From Methylobacterium sp. J-068 (GTDB lineage Bacteria; Pseudomonadota; Alphaproteobacteria; Rhizobiales; Beijerinckiaceae): a stretch of DNA of 64,000 bases. Location of the stretch: the NCBI RefSeq assembly GCF_022829445.1, contig NZ_JAKSXY010000061.1:1-64000 (forward strand), given 5' to 3'. This document shows positions 50,015 through 58,840 of the stretch, piece after piece (position 1 is the stretch's first letter; every line of letters starts with the position of its first letter). Both the position numbers and the translations under genes were made by a program. The notes beneath the pieces are model-generated. The model was not told where the DNA came from, made no database searches, and was given only the letters and a program-made list of their open reading frames with translations.

Positions 50015-51028
50015 TCAGGCGATGCGCTTGTCGGACTGCGACTGGGGCGTGCCGGCGGCGGCCTGGGCGAGGCCGCGGGCGATGGCGCGCCGCGCGAGTT
50101 CGATCTTGAACGCGTTCTCGGATTGGGGCCGCGCCTCGGCCACCACGATGTCGGCGGCCGCCGCGAAGGTCTCGGGCGTGGCGGGCTTGCCCGTGAGGAA
50201 GGCCTCGGCCTCCGCGTTGCGCCAGGGCTTGTGGGCGACGCCGCCCAGGGCGAAGCGGGCGGCCTCGATCGTGTCGCCGTCGAGCCGCATCACAGCCGCC
50301 ACGGAGACCAGGGCGAAGGCGTAGGAGAGCCGGTCCCGCAGCTTCAGGTAGGTGTGGTGGGGGCCGAATTCCGCGTCGGGTAGGTCGACCGAGAGCACGA
50401 TCTCGTCGGGCTTCAGGTTGGTGTCCCGCTCCGGCGCGTCGCCCGGCAGGCGATGGAACTCGGAGAACGGGATCGTGCGCTCGCCCTGCGGACCAGCGAC
50501 TCGGACCCGGGCCTCCAGGGCGGCGAGCGCCACGCACATGTCGGACGGGTGCGTGGCGATGCAGCTCGGACTCGCCCCGAAGATGGCGTGGATGCGGTTG
50601 ACCCCGCCGATGGCGGCGCAGCCCGAGCCCGGCTCGCGCTTGTTGCAGGGCGTGGCGTCGTCGTAGAAATAATAGCAGCGGGTGCGCTGCAGGAGGTTGC
50701 CGCCGGTGGTGGCGGCGTTGCGCAGCTGGCCCGAGGCGCCGGCCAGGATCGCGCTCGACAGGAGCGGATAGCGCGCCTGCACCCGCGCGTCGTAGGCCAC
50801 CGTGGAATTGGTCACCAGGGCGCCGAGGCTGAGGCCGCCGTCGCGCTCCTCGATCCGGTCGAGGGGCAGGCGGGTGATGTCGACCAGGCGCTCGGGGCGC
50901 TCGACGTTGTACTTCATCAGGTCGACGAGGTTGGTGCCGCCCGCGATGAAGCGGGTGTTGGCCCCCGACGCGATGGCGCGGACGGCCTCGTCGACGGTGG
51001 TCGGGCGGACGTAATCGAAGCGGTTCAT
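50015..51028 (-). CDS. FAD-binding subunit of molybdenum hydroxylase (PaoB-like)
   Basis: 337 aa. FAD-binding motif ARFIAGGTN-type segment (NTRFIAGGTNLVDLMKYNV) near residue 30 and LRNAATTGGNLLQRTRC. It carries the extra four cysteines of the PaoB group (RC, PC, GC in the segment CYYFYDDATPCNKREPGSGC, and SCIATHPSD). These bind a [4Fe-4S] cluster in E. coli PaoB that is absent from most xanthine oxidases. Start overlaps the 2Fe-2S gene stop (ATGA). Confidence 0.92.
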   Translation of the reverse strand: MNRFDYVRPTTVDEAVRAIASGANTRFIAGGTNLVDLMKYNVERPERLVDITRLPLDRIEERDGGLSLGALVTNSTVAYDARVQARYPLLSSAILAGASGQLRNAATTGGNLLQRTRCYYFYDDATPCNKREPGSGCAAIGGVNRIHAIFGASPSCIATHPSDMCVALAALEARVRVAGPQGERTIPFSEFHRLPGDAPERDTNLKPDEIVLSVDLPDAEFGPHHTYLKLRDRLSYAFALVSVAAVMRLDGDTIEAARFALGGVAHKPWRNAEAEAFLTGKPATPETFAAAADIVVAEARPQSENAFKIELARRAIARGLAQAAAGTPQSQSDKRIA

Positions 51029-51531
51029 TTCGCGGCTCCCGCGTGCATCACATCCGCGATGGCGTCGACGATGTTGGTGTAGGCGCCGCAGCGGCAGATG
51101 TTGCCGCTCATCGCCTCGCGGATCTCCTCGCGCGAATGGGCATGTCCTTCGGAGAGCATGCCCACCGCCGAGCAGATCTGGCCCGGCGTGCAGTAGCCGC
51201 ACTGGAAGGCGTCGTGCTCGACGAAGGCGGATTGGAGCGGGTGCAGGCCCTCGGGCCCGGCCAGGCCCTCGACGGTGATGATGCTCGCCCCGTCCTTCAT
51301 CACCGCGAGCGTCAGGCAGGAATTGATGCGGGTGCCGTTCACCAGCACGGTGCAGGCGCCGCACTGGCCGTGGTCGCAGCCCTTCTTGGTGCCGGTGAGG
51401 TCGAGATCCTCGCGCAGCAGGTCGAGGAGCGTCGTCCAGGGCGCGACCTGGAGCGCGCGGGTCTCGCCGTTGATCGTCAGGCTGATGCCGATGGTGTTCG
51501 CGGCCTGGGGCGAACCGCTTTCGATGAGCAT
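51025..51531 (-). CDS. [2Fe-2S] subunit of molybdenum hydroxylase (PaoA-like)
   Basis: 168 aa from the ATG giving MLIESGSPQAANTIG. Plant-ferredoxin-type cluster CDHGQCGACTVLVNGTRINSC and second cluster CGYCTPGQICSAVGML...GNICRCGAYTNI, both complete. E. coli PaoA has a Tat signal. Here neither this start nor the longer open frame upstream contains a twin-arginine signal, so a cytoplasmic enzyme is predicted. First gene of the three-subunit operon. Confidence 0.92.
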   Translation of the reverse strand: MLIESGSPQAANTIGISLTINGETRALQVAPWTTLLDLLREDLDLTGTKKGCDHGQCGACTVLVNGTRINSCLTLAVMKDGASIITVEGLAGPEGLHPLQSAFVEHDAFQCGYCTPGQICSAVGMLSEGHAHSREEIREAMSGNICRCGAYTNIVDAIADVMHAGAAK

Positions 51532-51791
51532 GGCGGTATCCGTGGCTTCGCGGGTCGCGAGACAAGCGCGGCGCCGCTGGTTTTCGAGAAGGCTCGCAAG
51601 GGCCGTGGCGGGGAGAAGCATCCGCCCCCGGCCGGTCCACTCGATAACCATTCCAAAAAGCCGGTGTTCCCCGGGTCGCTCTCACGTCCCGGTGCACGCG
51701 CCCGATGCGCCGATGGGTTTTGGGGTTTGCGTGGCCGGCGTCGCTTGGGCTAACCCGGTGCCGCCGTTCGCCTTCACTTCAAGGACGCCCG

Positions 51792-53186
51792 ATGACCGCG
51801 CTCGCTCCCGTTCTCAACGACATCGACCGCGACCTCGACAACGCGCTGGAGCGGCTCTTCGCGTTCCTGCGCATCGAATCCATCTCCACCGATCCGGCCT
51901 ACGCGCCCCAGTGCCGGGCGGCGGCGGAATGGCTTGAGGGCACGCTGACGGCGCTCGGCTTCGAGACGGGCATCCACGAGACCTCCCTGCACCCGGTCGT
52001 GCTGGCCCACGCGCCCAAGCCCGGCGCGCCGCACGTGTTGTTCTACGGCCATTACGACGTGCAGCCGGTGGACCCGCTGAACCTGTGGGAGACGCCGCCC
52101 TTCGAGCCGCGCCTCGCGCTCGACGGCAAGGGCGAAAAGAAGATCGTCGGGCGCGGCGCCTCGGACGACAAGGGCCAGGTGATGACCTTCGTCGAGGCCT
52201 GCCGCGCCTTCAAGGCGATGGAGGGCGAGCTGCCCTGCGGCGTCACCATCCTGATCGAGGGCGCCGAGGAGAACGGCTCGCAGGGCCTGCCCGAATGGGT
52301 CGCGGCGAATCGTGAGAAGCTCGCCGCCGACATCGTGCTCGTCTGCGACACCAGCATGTGGAACCCGACCACGCCGGCCATCACCACCGCGCTGCGCGGG
52401 CTCGCCTATTTCGAGGTGAAGGTGACCTGCGCCGACCGCGACCTGCATTCGGGCTTCTTCGGGGGCGCGGCGCGCAACCCGATCCACGTCCTGTCGCGGA
52501 TCATCGCCGACCTGCACGATGCCGACGGCCGGGTCGCCCTGCCGGGCTTCTACGAGGGCGTGCGCGAGACGCCGCAGGAGATCCTCGACCAGTGGAAGGG
52601 GCTCGACTTCACGGCGGAGAAGTTCCTCGGGCCCATCGGCCTGTCGGAGCCGGCCGGCGAGCGCGGGCGCATGCTCATCGAGCTGATCCAGTCGCGCCCG
52701 GCCTGCGACGTGAACGGCATCATCGGGGGCTATACGGGCGAGGGCACCAAGACGGTGATCGCGGGTCAGGCCAGCGCCAAGGTCTCGTTCCGCCTCGTGG
52801 ACGATCAGGATCCGGAGCAACTCGCCCGCACCTTCGAGGCCTTCGTGCGCGAGCGAATCCCCGCGGACTGCTCGGTGGAGGTGATCTGCTACAAGGGCAG
52901 CCGCGCCATCAGCCTGCCCTTCGACATGCCCGAACTCGAGACCGCGCGCGCCGCGCTCGCCGAGGAATGGGGCGTGCCCGCCGTGACCATCGGGGCCGGC
53001 GGCTCGATTCCCATCGTGGGCGACTTCAAAAGATTGTTGGACCGCAACACCCTCCTCATCGGCTTCGGCCTCGACGACGACCGCATCCACTCGCCCAATG
53101 AGAAGTACGACCTCCGGAGTTTCCACAAGGGCACCCGCTCCTGGGCCCGCATCCTGGCGGCTTTGGGCGCCGGCCGGGCGGCCTGA
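51792..53186 (+). CDS. M20-family dipeptidase / metallopeptidase
   Basis: Zinc aminoacyl-dipeptidase of the ArgE/DapE/carnosinase group, 464 aa. Metal-binding HVLFYGHYDVQPVDPLNLW, then GRGASDDKGQVMTFVEACRAF, LIEGAEENGSQGL (catalytic Glu pair) and a lid domain from about 200. C-terminal GAGGSIPIVGDFK and DDRIHSPNEKYDLRSFHKG carry the last metal ligands. Cytoplasmic, no signal peptide. It runs divergently from the Pao-like operon and is 77 bases before the glycan cluster. Confidence 0.92.
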   Translation: MTALAPVLNDIDRDLDNALERLFAFLRIESISTDPAYAPQCRAAAEWLEGTLTALGFETGIHETSLHPVVLAHAPKPGAPHVLFYGHYDVQPVDPLNLWETPPFEPRLALDGKGEKKIVGRGASDDKGQVMTFVEACRAFKAMEGELPCGVTILIEGAEENGSQGLPEWVAANREKLAADIVLVCDTSMWNPTTPAITTALRGLAYFEVKVTCADRDLHSGFFGGAARNPIHVLSRIIADLHDADGRVALPGFYEGVRETPQEILDQWKGLDFTAEKFLGPIGLSEPAGERGRMLIELIQSRPACDVNGIIGGYTGEGTKTVIAGQASAKVSFRLVDDQDPEQLARTFEAFVRERIPADCSVEVICYKGSRAISLPFDMPELETARAALAEEWGVPAVTIGAGGSIPIVGDFKRLLDRNTLLIGFGLDDDRIHSPNEKYDLRSFHKGTRSWARILAALGAGRAA

Positions 53187-53262
53187 GGCGCGTGCCGCGG
53201 TCGTCGAAGCCGACCGGACGGGTCGGCGCCATCCGGCCTGTCCGCCGCAGCACTGGGGCCGC

Positions 53263-53967
53263 ATGACCGCCGTGTCCGAGCCCCACGCCCGCATCGAGGG
53301 CCGCCTGTTCGCGGCCGGCAACGGCGTGCTGGTCTGCCGCCATCCGGTCGGGACCGATCTGCCGATTCCCCTCGCGGCCTCGGCCCCGCCCGGCGTGAGC
53401 CTGCTGAGCTGGGCCTTCACGGGCTTCGGCGCGCCCGATCCCGACCCCGCCGGCCTCCTCGTCCTGAACGATCCGGAGGGCGCCCTCGCGATGGGCGGCA
53501 CGCTGACGCTGGAGACGCATTTTCGCGATTGCGCCATCGCCTGCCCGAAGCCGCGCCCCGTCGCGGAACTGAACGCGCCGACGCGCGCGGCCCTCGGGGC
53601 GGCGGTCCTGGCGGCGGTGAGGCCGGGCACCCTGGACGCCCTGGCGACGCTGTTCCCGATCCTGGCCCCGCCCCTCGCGGAGGCGCCCCTGCCGGAGGCG
53701 GCACCCCGCCTCACCCTCGCGCGCGACGGCGATAGCGCGGCCACGCTCTCGGGGGCGACGGTGCCGAACTACCTGCTGCTGCGTGCCGGAACGACCTGGA
53801 GCTGCGCCCGCGTGGCGCGGGCCGACCTGCGCTTCGGCCCGTCGCCGGAGGCGCGCCTGACCCTGGCGCCGGCCTGGGGCAGCCCGAGGGGGATCGTCGT
53901 CGGGGCCGCCCTTCTGCTCGGCAGCGGCAGCGTCGTCCCCGCCGCGATCGGGACGAGCCGCCGATGA
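53263..53967 (+). CDS. Protein of unknown function, first gene of glycosyltransferase operon
   Basis: Not recognised. 234 aa, probably soluble, with beta-rich segments (GRLFAAGNGVLVCRHPVGTDLP, LLVLNDPEGALAMGGTLTLETHF, GATVPNYLLLRAGTTWSCARVARADLRF) and no signal peptide or membrane helix. The ATG was chosen as the first in-frame start after the M20 gene. Its stop overlaps the next start as ATGA. All four genes to 58800 are linked this way, so it probably works with the glycosyltransferases, for example as a substrate or partner-binding protein (inference). Confidence 0.75.
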   Translation: MTAVSEPHARIEGRLFAAGNGVLVCRHPVGTDLPIPLAASAPPGVSLLSWAFTGFGAPDPDPAGLLVLNDPEGALAMGGTLTLETHFRDCAIACPKPRPVAELNAPTRAALGAAVLAAVRPGTLDALATLFPILAPPLAEAPLPEAAPRLTLARDGDSAATLSGATVPNYLLLRAGTTWSCARVARADLRFGPSPEARLTLAPAWGSPRGIVVGAALLLGSGSVVPAAIGTSRR

Positions 53968-55898
53968 GCCGGCCCGCGATCCTAGTGGTGGCGCCGATGC
54001 CGCCGTTCCCGACCAGCGCCGGCAACCGCCGCCGCCTGCTCACCACCTGCGCCGCGCTCCAGGGCGGGGGCTTCGACGTCGATCTCGCCACCTACGCGCA
54101 CGAGGATCAGGTCTACCGGCGCTTCGGCCAGCACCCGCCCACCGACGAGGCCGCGGCCGCGGCCCTGTTCCGACACACCTTCCGGATCGAGCCGGCCGGG
54201 ACCATCCCGCTCACCACCCGCGCGCGCTGCTTCGGCATCGACGATTGGTGCCCCGGCGAGGTCGATGCGTTCGTGGACTGGTACGGACGGACCTACCCGG
54301 ACACGCGCGCGATCCTGATGAACTACGTGTTCCTGTCGCGCGCCCTCGAGGCCGCGCCGCCGGGATTCCTCAAGCTCATCGACACCCACGACCGTTTCGC
54401 CGACCGGCAGCACCAGTACCGGCCGTTCCGGGCCGAACCGAACTTCTTCTACACCGACCGGGCCGGCGAGGCGGCGGGCCTGGCGCGCGCCGACATCGCC
54501 CTGGCGATCCAGTCGGAGGAGGCGGCGTATTTCCGCACGATCACCGCGCGGCGCGTCCACCTGCTGCCGCCGCGCTTCCCGGCGCGCCGCCCCTTCACGG
54601 CGCCCGCCCGCCTCGCGCGGATCGGCTTCATCGGCCACGGCAACGACCCGAACCTGTTCTCGATCCGCCGCTTCGCGGCGGCCTGGGCCGAGGACTGGGC
54701 GCCGGGCCGGCCCGAACTCGTGATCGCGGGCGAGATCGGCACCAGCCTCGGGCAGGCTTCCGGCCCCGGCCTTCGCCTCATGGGCTACGTGCCCGAACTC
54801 GACGCCTTCTACGATGCCGTCGACCTCGTGGTCGCCCCGATGCTGATGGGCAGCGGCCTGAAGATGAAGGTCGCCGAGGCCCTCTCCTTCGGCAAGCCGG
54901 TCATCGGCACGGCCCTGGGCTTCGAGGGCTTCCAGCCGGTCATCCCGGAGCATCGCGGCCGCACCAGCGCGGAGGTCAAGGAACAGGTCCTCGCCCTGAC
55001 CTCGGATGCCGATGGCCTCGCACGCCTGAGCCGAGCCTGCGCCGACCTCTTTGCCGGCTACAACGCCCGCGCCGAGGCGGCGGAGACGGATCTGCTGGCG
55101 CTGCTTCGGAGCCACCCGACGGACCCTGCGCCCGGACTGCACGGGTCCCCTCTCCCGGACGGAGAGGTTTGTGGGCTTTCCGGACAGGAGGTTCTCGCCT
55201 CGTCCGCCGGCCGGCTCCCGGACACCGAGGTGACACCGGACACCCTCGTCCTCGCGGGCGGCACCCTGACCCGCGAGACCTCCCTGCGCTCGAACCTGAC
55301 CGACGATCCCGATCTCGGCCGCCTCGTCGCGACGGAGCGCGACGCCCCCCCCGGCGCGGGGCCCTATTCCCCGCTCCGGCGGCGCTGGTTCGCCAAGGTT
55401 CAGAAGGCCCAGCATGGGAAGGTCGGGCGCGCGGGCGCGACGCCGGATCACGGCCTCGCGGGCTTGCGCCTCGCGCTCTCGCCCGAATGGGTGCGCGATC
55501 CGCGCCTGCCCGATGCGTTCCGGGCCGAACTCGCGACGCATCTGGCCGCCCTCAGGCCCGATTGGGAGGCCGAGGCGCGCCTCGTCGGGCTCACGGGCAG
55601 CGGCGCCATCCTGGCCCTGTCGCTGCCCCGCCACCTCGCGACGGGGCCGCATCCGAACGCGGCCTTCCTCGTCAGCCCCACGAGCCGCGCCCTCACCCTC
55701 GAGCGGGTCACGCCGCTCACCGCCGCGCCGGCCCTGGCCTACGCGACGGCCCGCGCCGACCTGCCCCCCGCCCCGGCCTGCCTGACCTTCGCGGGCGTGA
55801 GCGCCCCGCCGGGACCGGCGACCATCCTCTTCCTGCACGACGACCTCGTCGGCCGGATCAGGATCGCGGCCCCCGCACCGGACGAGACCGCCTCATGA
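53964..55898 (+). CDS. GT4-family glycosyltransferase with C-terminal extension
   Basis: 644 aa. Residues 1-385 are a GT-B glycosyltransferase: ILVVAPMPPFPTSAGNRRRLLTTCAALQGGGFDVDLATYAH at the start. The donor domain has ARIGFIGHGNDPNLFSIRRFAAAW, GLRLMGYVPELDAFYDAVDLVVAPMLMGSGLKMKVAEALSFGKPVIGTALGFEGF. The last 250 residues (from about DTLVLAGGTLTRETSLR) are not a transferase fold I recognise and include RRRWFAKVQKAQHGKVGRAG. No membrane segment. Coupled to both neighbours by ATGA overlaps. Confidence 0.88.
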   Translation: MSRPAILVVAPMPPFPTSAGNRRRLLTTCAALQGGGFDVDLATYAHEDQVYRRFGQHPPTDEAAAAALFRHTFRIEPAGTIPLTTRARCFGIDDWCPGEVDAFVDWYGRTYPDTRAILMNYVFLSRALEAAPPGFLKLIDTHDRFADRQHQYRPFRAEPNFFYTDRAGEAAGLARADIALAIQSEEAAYFRTITARRVHLLPPRFPARRPFTAPARLARIGFIGHGNDPNLFSIRRFAAAWAEDWAPGRPELVIAGEIGTSLGQASGPGLRLMGYVPELDAFYDAVDLVVAPMLMGSGLKMKVAEALSFGKPVIGTALGFEGFQPVIPEHRGRTSAEVKEQVLALTSDADGLARLSRACADLFAGYNARAEAAETDLLALLRSHPTDPAPGLHGSPLPDGEVCGLSGQEVLASSAGRLPDTEVTPDTLVLAGGTLTRETSLRSNLTDDPDLGRLVATERDAPPGAGPYSPLRRRWFAKVQKAQHGKVGRAGATPDHGLAGLRLALSPEWVRDPRLPDAFRAELATHLAALRPDWEAEARLVGLTGSGAILALSLPRHLATGPHPNAAFLVSPTSRALTLERVTPLTAAPALAYATARADLPPAPACLTFAGVSAPPGPATILFLHDDLVGRIRIAAPAPDETAS

Positions 55899-57949
55899 TG
55901 GCCGCGCCCGACATCCTCGACGCATCCTCCGGCCGCAAGGCGGCCCTGGTCGAGGCCGCCCTGATCTGGAACGCGCTGTTCCTCAACGACGTCCGCATCG
56001 CGTTCCGCGACGAGCCGGCCCCGCTGGTCTCCGTCGTCATGGTGGCGCGCGGCGCCCGGCACCTCCTCGCCTGGACCCTGACCAAGCTCGCCGCCCAGCA
56101 GGCCTTCGCGGGCGCGCCCTTCGAACTCATCCTCGTCGACAACGCCTCCGACCCGGAGACCGGCAGGCTGTTCGGGCGCATCGACGGCGCGCGCATCCTG
56201 CTCAATCCGGAGAATGTCGGCTTCGGCCCCGCCTGCAACCAGGGCGCGGCCGAGGCGCGGGGACGCTACCTGCTGTTCCTCAACCCCGATGTCGACCTGA
56301 TGCCGGGCGCCCTCAAGGCCCTGGTCCAGGCGTTCGAGGAGGCCGAGGATGTCGGCATCGCGGGCGCGCGCCTCGTCTTCCCCGGCGGCATCCTGCAGGA
56401 GGCGGGCGCCGGCTTCCAGGACGACCCGCAACTCACGCATCCCGACGGCCGGGGCGTGCTCGACCCCTTCGCGCCGGAGGCGTCCTACGCCCGCGACGTC
56501 GGCTACGTCTCCGGCGCGGTGCTGATGATCGAGGCCGGGCTGTTCGCCGAACTCGGCGGCTTCGACGACCGGTTCGCGCCGGCCTATTTCGAGGACACCG
56601 ACCTCTGCCTGCGCTGCCAGCAGGCGGGGCGGCGGGTGGTCTACCAGCCGCGCGCCATCGCGATCCACGTGGAGAGCGCCACCAGCGTCCGGCGGGCCGA
56701 CGTGGAGGTGCTGCTCGACCGCAACCGGGCGCGCTTCCGCGAGCGGCACGGGGCCTGGCTGTTCGGCCAAGGGCCGCAGCGCACCGGATTCGCGCCCCGC
56801 GACGACGCCCCGTTCGCCCTGCGCGTCCTCTACGTCGACGACCGGGCGCCGCATCAGGATCTCGGGGCCGGGCTGCCGCGCGCCAACACGATTCTCAACG
56901 CCATGGCGGATCTCGGCTACGCGGTGACGGTCTGCTCGGTCTACGGCGAGCGCGAGGAGCCGGCCGCCACCTACCGCGACCTCTCGACCCGGATCGAGGT
57001 CATCGAGCCCTGCGGCCGCGAGGGGTTCCGCCGCCTGGTCACCGAGCGCGCCGGGTTCTACGACGTGCTCTGGGTCAGCCGGCCGCCGCACATCCGGATG
57101 GTCTGCGAGGTGCTGCGGGACCTCGGCCTCACGCCCCGCGACGTCGGGCGCGGCCGCGTGGTGTTCGATTCCGAATCCCTCTTCGCCCTGCGCGAATTCG
57201 TCGTCGGCGCCCTCGAGGGCCGTCCCGCCTCGGGCCCCGCCCTGGCCCGGGCCTCGGCCGAGGAGGTGCGTCAGGTCGCGGCGGCGGACCGGGTGGTCTG
57301 CGTCTCCGAGGCCGATGCGCGGCTGCTGGCACGAGCCGGGGTGCCGGAGCCGGTGGTGCTCGGCCATGTCCAGGCGCCGCGATTCGGGGCGCCGGGCTTC
57401 TCCGACCGCCGGGGCTTCGTCTTCATCGGGTCCCTCGCCCGCGAAGGCGAACCCAACATCGATTCCCTCGACTGGTTCTTCCGCTCGGTCTGGGACGGCT
57501 TGCGCGCGGCCCTGCCCGACGCGCACCTCACGATCATCGGAACCGTCGCGCCCTCCATCGCCGAGCGGCTGGCCCGCCCCGGCGTCACCGTGCTCGGCCG
57601 GGTCGACGATCCGGGCCCGGCCCTCGACGCGGCCCGCGTCGCCATCGCGCCGACGCGCTTTGCCGCCGGCATCCCCCACAAGGTGCTGGAGACCGTGACG
57701 CGGGGGCTGCCGAGCGTGATCACGCCGATCCTGGCCGGGCAGATGGGCTGGCCCGACGGCACCGGCTACCGGGTCCACGACTGGCACGACCCGCGCGGCT
57801 TCGCCGGGACGCTGGTGCATCTGCACGAGACGCCGGAGGCGTGGACGCGGGTGCAGCGCGCCGGCCTCGATCAGGTCGGTCGGGAATGCGACGCCGAGGG
57901 CTACCGCGCGATCCTGCGCCGGCTCTGCGAGGCGCCGAGCTTCGCATGA
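55895..57949 (+). CDS. Bifunctional GT2-GT4 glycosyltransferase fusion
   Basis: 684 aa. N-terminal half (about 45-310) is a GT-A family 2 enzyme: VSVVMVARGARHLLAWTLTKLAAQ, ILVDNASDPETGRLF, ENVGFGPACNQGAAEARGRYLLFLNPDVDL (DxD-like), FEDTDLCLRCQQAGRRVVYQP. The C-terminal half (about 320-680) is GT-B family 4-like: GRGRVVFDSESLFALREF, GFVFIGSLAREGEPNIDSLDWFFRSVWD, VTVLGRVDDPGPALDAARVAIAPTRFAAGIPHKVLETV. Such fusions add two sugars in succession in polysaccharide synthesis. Start ATG overlaps the previous stop (ATGA). Confidence 0.9.
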   Translation: MMAAPDILDASSGRKAALVEAALIWNALFLNDVRIAFRDEPAPLVSVVMVARGARHLLAWTLTKLAAQQAFAGAPFELILVDNASDPETGRLFGRIDGARILLNPENVGFGPACNQGAAEARGRYLLFLNPDVDLMPGALKALVQAFEEAEDVGIAGARLVFPGGILQEAGAGFQDDPQLTHPDGRGVLDPFAPEASYARDVGYVSGAVLMIEAGLFAELGGFDDRFAPAYFEDTDLCLRCQQAGRRVVYQPRAIAIHVESATSVRRADVEVLLDRNRARFRERHGAWLFGQGPQRTGFAPRDDAPFALRVLYVDDRAPHQDLGAGLPRANTILNAMADLGYAVTVCSVYGEREEPAATYRDLSTRIEVIEPCGREGFRRLVTERAGFYDVLWVSRPPHIRMVCEVLRDLGLTPRDVGRGRVVFDSESLFALREFVVGALEGRPASGPALARASAEEVRQVAAADRVVCVSEADARLLARAGVPEPVVLGHVQAPRFGAPGFSDRRGFVFIGSLAREGEPNIDSLDWFFRSVWDGLRAALPDAHLTIIGTVAPSIAERLARPGVTVLGRVDDPGPALDAARVAIAPTRFAAGIPHKVLETVTRGLPSVITPILAGQMGWPDGTGYRVHDWHDPRGFAGTLVHLHETPEAWTRVQRAGLDQVGRECDAEGYRAILRRLCEAPSFA

Positions 57950-58800
57950 CGACCCTGCTCCCGATCCCCGCCATCCGCCTCGCCACCCGGCTGGTCCGGC
58001 GCCTCACCCTGGGCCGCGTGCCCCGCCTGTTCGACGCCGCCTATTACCGGGCGACCTACCCGGAGGTCGGCCGCTCCGGAATCGATCCGTTCCTGCATTA
58101 CGTCCGGCGCGGAGCGGCGCAGGGCCACGATCCGAGCGCCGATTTCGACACGGCCTTCTACCGGCGCCAGAGCGGCCCGACCCGCCTCGACCCCGTGCGC
58201 CACTACCTGCGCATCGGCGCCAAGGCGGGACTCGACCCGAATCCCGGCTTCAGCACCCGGATGTACGTCACCCGCTACCCCGACATCCTCGTGGCCGGGG
58301 TGAACCCCCTCGTGCATTACCGGCTCGATGGACGGGCCGAGGGCCGGATCGCGGTGCCCTCCGCGGCGGAGCCGGGGGAGTGGGTCCCCCTGCAGGGGGT
58401 GCGCGAAGCCCATCGCCTGGCCTATCCGGCGGCCGGCGCGACCCGCTTCAGCCTGACCCTGCGCCGCGACGTGGCGGTCCAGGCCTGCCCGACCCACGTG
58501 CCCCGGCTCTGCCTCCTCCTCGCCCTCGACGGCACGGAGGTGGACGGGCTGGTCCAGGCTTTCGCGACGTTCCCGGATTCCGCCGCCGACGCGATCACGC
58601 TGTCCATCGACACGACCCTGCGCCCGCACCCGCCCCGCCCGACCCTGATCCTTGCCCTGGAGCAATGCTTCCACGGGCCGGGTCCGGACGGCACGGTGCT
58701 GATGCGCTACGCCGAGGCGCGGATCTGGGACGTGATGCCGGAGCGCCCGCACGTGCTGCACGTGGCACCCTCGGGTGCCCTCGCGATCGGGCCGGGCTGA
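57946..58800 (+). CDS. Protein with three glycan-associated [YF]-xxxYPD-HY-G repeats
   Basis: 284 aa. Residues 25-145 contain three copies of a roughly 38-residue repeat. The copies start FDAAYYRATYPEVGRSGIDPFLHYVRRGAAQGHDPS, TAFYRRQSGPTRLDPVRHYLRIGAKAGLDPN and TRMYVTRYPDILVAGVNPLVHYRLDGRAEGRIAV. This repeat is often fused to glycosyltransferases in surface-glycan loci (from memory); its function is unknown. The remaining 140 residues are an unrecognised, beta-rich domain. Last gene of the operon. Its stop lies within a dispersed repeat. Confidence 0.8.
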   Translation: MTTLLPIPAIRLATRLVRRLTLGRVPRLFDAAYYRATYPEVGRSGIDPFLHYVRRGAAQGHDPSADFDTAFYRRQSGPTRLDPVRHYLRIGAKAGLDPNPGFSTRMYVTRYPDILVAGVNPLVHYRLDGRAEGRIAVPSAAEPGEWVPLQGVREAHRLAYPAAGATRFSLTLRRDVAVQACPTHVPRLCLLLALDGTEVDGLVQAFATFPDSAADAITLSIDTTLRPHPPRPTLILALEQCFHGPGPDGTVLMRYAEARIWDVMPERPHVLHVAPSGALAIGPG

Positions 58801-58840
58801 GCGAGACCGTCTCCGCTTCGAGCGAGCGGAAGACGGTCTC
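58794..58840. repeat. Dispersed CTGAGCGA repeat, copy 4 (bidirectional terminator-like)
   Basis: Starts gggCTGAgcgag and overlaps the stop (TGA 58798-58800) of the repeat-protein gene. Its right end meets the pbpC stop. The arms GAGACCGTCTCCGCT (58803-58817) and AGCGGAAGACGGTCTC (58825-58840) form a stem of about 15 bp with one bulge. The first 28 bases are identical to 32338-32365. Serves two convergent genes. Confidence 0.8.
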
